Part shown: positions 5,557-7,135 of the stretch, piece by piece
Numbering within the stretch: the stretch's first letter is position 1
How the letters are laid out: the number at the start of each line of letters is the position of its first letter
NCBI GenBank assembly: GCA_002451175.1
Contig: DKBI01000297.1
Location: forward strand, 1-7,135
DNA from: Betaproteobacteria bacterium UBA6904
GTDB lineage: Bacteria; Pseudomonadota; Gammaproteobacteria; Burkholderiales; SG8-39
DNA: 7,135 bases
Direction: 5' to 3'
Made by a program: the position numbers and the translations under genes
Notes under the pieces: model-generated
Seen by the model: only the letters and a program-made list of their open reading frames with translations
Databases searched by the model: none
Told to the model about the DNA's origin: nothing

Positions 5557-6072
5557 CTACGGACGCGTGCCGTCGCCGCTGCCCAGCGGGCGCTGCATGA
5601 GCACGGTGTCCACCCAGCGGCCGAACTTGTAGCCGACCGAGCGCAGCACGCCCGCGCGCACGAAGCCGAGGCTTGCGTGCAGGCCGATCGACGGCTGGTG
5701 GCCGCTGTCGCCGATCACCGCGACCAGCTGCCGGTAGTTGAGCGCCTCGCAGCGGGCAATCAGCGCGGCGAGGATCGCGCGCCCGATCCCCTTGCGGTGG
5801 TGCCCTTCGCGCACGTACACCGAGTCCTCGAGCGCAAAGCGGTACGCCGAGCGCGTGCGGTACGGCGCGCAGTAGCCGTAGCCGAGCACCTCGCCCGCGC
5901 CCTCGGCGACGAGGAAGGGCAGCCCCTTCGCGGTCACCTCCTCGAGGCGGCCCGCCATCTCCCCGGCGCTCGGCGAGGCCTCCTCGAACGTCGCCAGTCC
6001 GTGTTCCACATGATGCGCGTAGATCGCCGCAATGGCCGCGGCGTCGATGCGCGATGCGTCGCGGACTCTCAT
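5557..6072 (-). CDS. GNAT-family N-acetyltransferase, PAT/Bar-like
   Basis: A 171-residue acetyl-CoA-dependent N-acetyltransferase resembling the phosphinothricin/methionine-sulfone acetyltransferase branch of GNATs, at the normal length. The N-terminal RVRDASRIDAAAIAAIYAHHVEHGLATFEE is the usual strand/helix 1 region. Motif A is LEDSVYVREGHHRKGIGRAIL (about 81-101), with the acetyl-CoA pyrophosphate loop H92-R-K-G-I-G97. The motif B region includes S128-I-G-L-H-A-S-L-G-F137, and the branch-typical GRWVDTVLMQR (W153, D155) closes the fold. Chromosomal members commonly detoxify amino-acid analogues such as methionine sulfone or sulfoximine; resistance to phosphinothricin is possible but not shown. 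The ATG at 6072 lies 7 bases after the stop of the GGDEF-EAL gene with only a weak ribosome site, which suggests co-transcription and translational coupling. A functional link to c-di-GMP is not implied. Confidence 0.9.
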   Translation of the reverse strand: MRVRDASRIDAAAIAAIYAHHVEHGLATFEEASPSAGEMAGRLEEVTAKGLPFLVAEGAGEVLGYGYCAPYRTRSAYRFALEDSVYVREGHHRKGIGRAILAALIARCEALNYRQLVAVIGDSGHQPSIGLHASLGFVRAGVLRSVGYKFGRWVDTVLMQRPLGSGDGTRP

Positions 6073-6079
6073 GGCCGGC

Positions 6080-7135
6080 TCAACCCGCGGGCGACCGCGA
6101 GATCGTCTGCGTGGCGAGCAGTACTTCGAAGCGATCCAGATCCACGGGTGGCGAGAACAGGTTGCCCTGGAACTCGTCGCAGCCGTACTCCTGCAGGAAG
6201 AGCTTCTGCGCCACGGTCTCCACGCCCTCGGCGACGACCCGCAGGCCGAGCTTGTGCGCCATCGCGATCACCGCGGTGATGATCGCCGCGTCGTCCGGAT
6301 CGGTGGTCAGGTCGCGGATGAACGAGCGATCGATCTTCAGCCGGTCGATCGCGAAGCGCTTCAGGTACGACAGCGACGAATACCCGGTGCCGAAATCGTC
6401 GATGGCGAGCGGCACGCCGAGCGCATTCAGCTCCTTCATCGCGGCGACGCTGTAGTCCGTGTCCTGCATCACCAGCCCCTCGGTGATCTCGAGCTCGATC
6501 ATGCCCGGCGCCACCCCGGTCGCGCTGAGCAGCCGCCGGATCGCCGGCACGAGCTCCTGGCGCTGGAACTGCCGCGGCGAGACGTTGACCGCGACCGGCA
6601 CGAGCGGCACGCCGTCCGAGCGCCATCGCTTCAATTGCTCGAATGCCGTCGACAGCACCCACTCCCCGACGGGAACGATCATGCCCGTCTCCTCCAGCAG
6701 CGGGATGAACTCCACCGGCGCCACGAGCCGCTCGCTGCCCTGCGGGCGCCAGCGCAGCAGCGCCTCCGCGCCGGTGATGTGGCCGGAGGCCACATCGGCG
6801 CGCGCCTGGTATTGCAGCAGGAACTCGTCGCGCTCCAGCGCATGGCGCAGGCGGCTCTCGAGTTCGAGGAAGTGCACCGTGCGCCGGTTCATCTCCGGCG
6901 TGAAGTACTGGAAGTTCGCGCGACCCTGCTCCTTGGCGCGGTACATCGCCACGTCGGCGTTGCGGATCAGCGTGTCCTGGTCCTCGGTATCGCTCGGGTA
7001 CACCGTGATGCCGACGGAGGCGGTGACGTAGACCTCGCGCCGCTCGAGCTCGACGGGCGCCGAGAGCCGCTCGAGGATCTTCTGCGCGACCTTGCCCGCG
7101 GTCTGCGCGTCCGGCAGGTCGGGCAGCACCACCGC
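6080..7135 (-). CDS. GGDEF-EAL cyclic-di-GMP protein, C-terminal 351 residues (5' end outside window)
   Basis: The frame is open through the right edge. The first visible residues (AVVLPDL) match the strand just after a GGDEF signature, so the signature itself lies beyond the window; the GTG at 7132 is not a true start. Numbering from the visible Ala, about 1-85 completes the GGDEF domain (YVTASVGIT, NADVAMYRAKEQGRN-like region). The EAL phosphodiesterase domain occupies about 95-345. Its catalytic set is complete: E124 (EALLRW), N184 (NVSPRQF), E216 (LEITE), D246-D247 (DDFGTGYSSL), K267 (LKIDRSF), E303 (AEGVET) and Q323 (FQGNLF). The early YQP motif reads YQA. Active c-di-GMP hydrolysis is therefore likely; cyclase activity cannot be judged. 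Sensory domains such as PAS, and any membrane segment, would be upstream. Its product lowers c-di-GMP and so may influence biofilm or motility. It is followed by the GNAT gene, 7 bases downstream. Confidence 0.93.
   Translation of the reverse strand, partial: AVVLPDLPDAQTAGKVAQKILERLSAPVELERREVYVTASVGITVYPSDTEDQDTLIRNADVAMYRAKEQGRANFQYFTPEMNRRTVHFLELESRLRHALERDEFLLQYQARADVASGHITGAEALLRWRPQGSERLVAPVEFIPLLEETGMIVPVGEWVLSTAFEQLKRWRSDGVPLVPVAVNVSPRQFQRQELVPAIRRLLSATGVAPGMIELEITEGLVMQDTDYSVAAMKELNALGVPLAIDDFGTGYSSLSYLKRFAIDRLKIDRSFIRDLTTDPDDAAIITAVIAMAHKLGLRVVAEGVETVAQKLFLQEYGCDEFQGNLFSPPVDLDRFEVLLATQTISRSPAG

Overview
This is a G+C-rich (roughly two thirds by eye), densely coding chromosomal stretch. 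Its protein families and tight, frequently switching gene order look most like a betaproteobacterium, probably Burkholderiales or a relative. That placement is inferred from protein resemblance only. I see no rRNA, tRNA, CRISPR array, transposase, integrase, phage gene or long repeat, and no gene-free stretch longer than about 45 bases.

Layout, left to right. (1) The 3' end of a PiT-family phosphate permease (+). (2) A three-gene minus-strand operon, read as alpha/beta hydrolase, then mandelate-racemase-family enolase superfamily enzyme, then periplasmic PCu(A)C-type copper chaperone. The first two are 10 bases apart and the last two overlap by 11 bases. (3) A 44-base divergent spacer. (4) A degenerate short-chain dehydrogenase/reductase (+). 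(5) A long GST-fold protein (-), convergent with the SDR across a perfect 8-bp inverted repeat that takes in both stop codons. (6) A 41-base divergent spacer. (7) A zinc-free quinone-oxidoreductase-type MDR enzyme with a GTG start (+). (8) A minus-strand pair entering from the right edge: a GGDEF-EAL cyclic-di-GMP protein, cut by the window just after the GGDEF signature, followed 7 bases later by a PAT/Bar-type GNAT acetyltransferase.

Functional picture. Genes 2 to 7 are enzyme types often found scattered among organic-acid, aromatic or xenobiotic catabolic genes: ester or lactone hydrolysis, alpha-proton abstraction from a carboxylate, NAD(P)-dependent redox steps and glutathione chemistry. 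No regulator, transporter or signature enzyme is present to fix a substrate, so a common pathway is only a hypothesis. PiT, the copper chaperone, GNAT and GGDEF-EAL look like unrelated housekeeping or accessory neighbours.

The most notable signals are in active sites. The mandelate-racemase-like enzyme keeps every metal and catalytic residue except the S-specific lysine base, which is arginine (K-x-R in place of K-x-K). The SDR has Gly and Asn where the catalytic Tyr and Lys of YxxxK should align. The PCu(A)C protein has H-x-H at the first copper site, where H-x-M is usual. I do not see a clearly new multi-gene system in this window.
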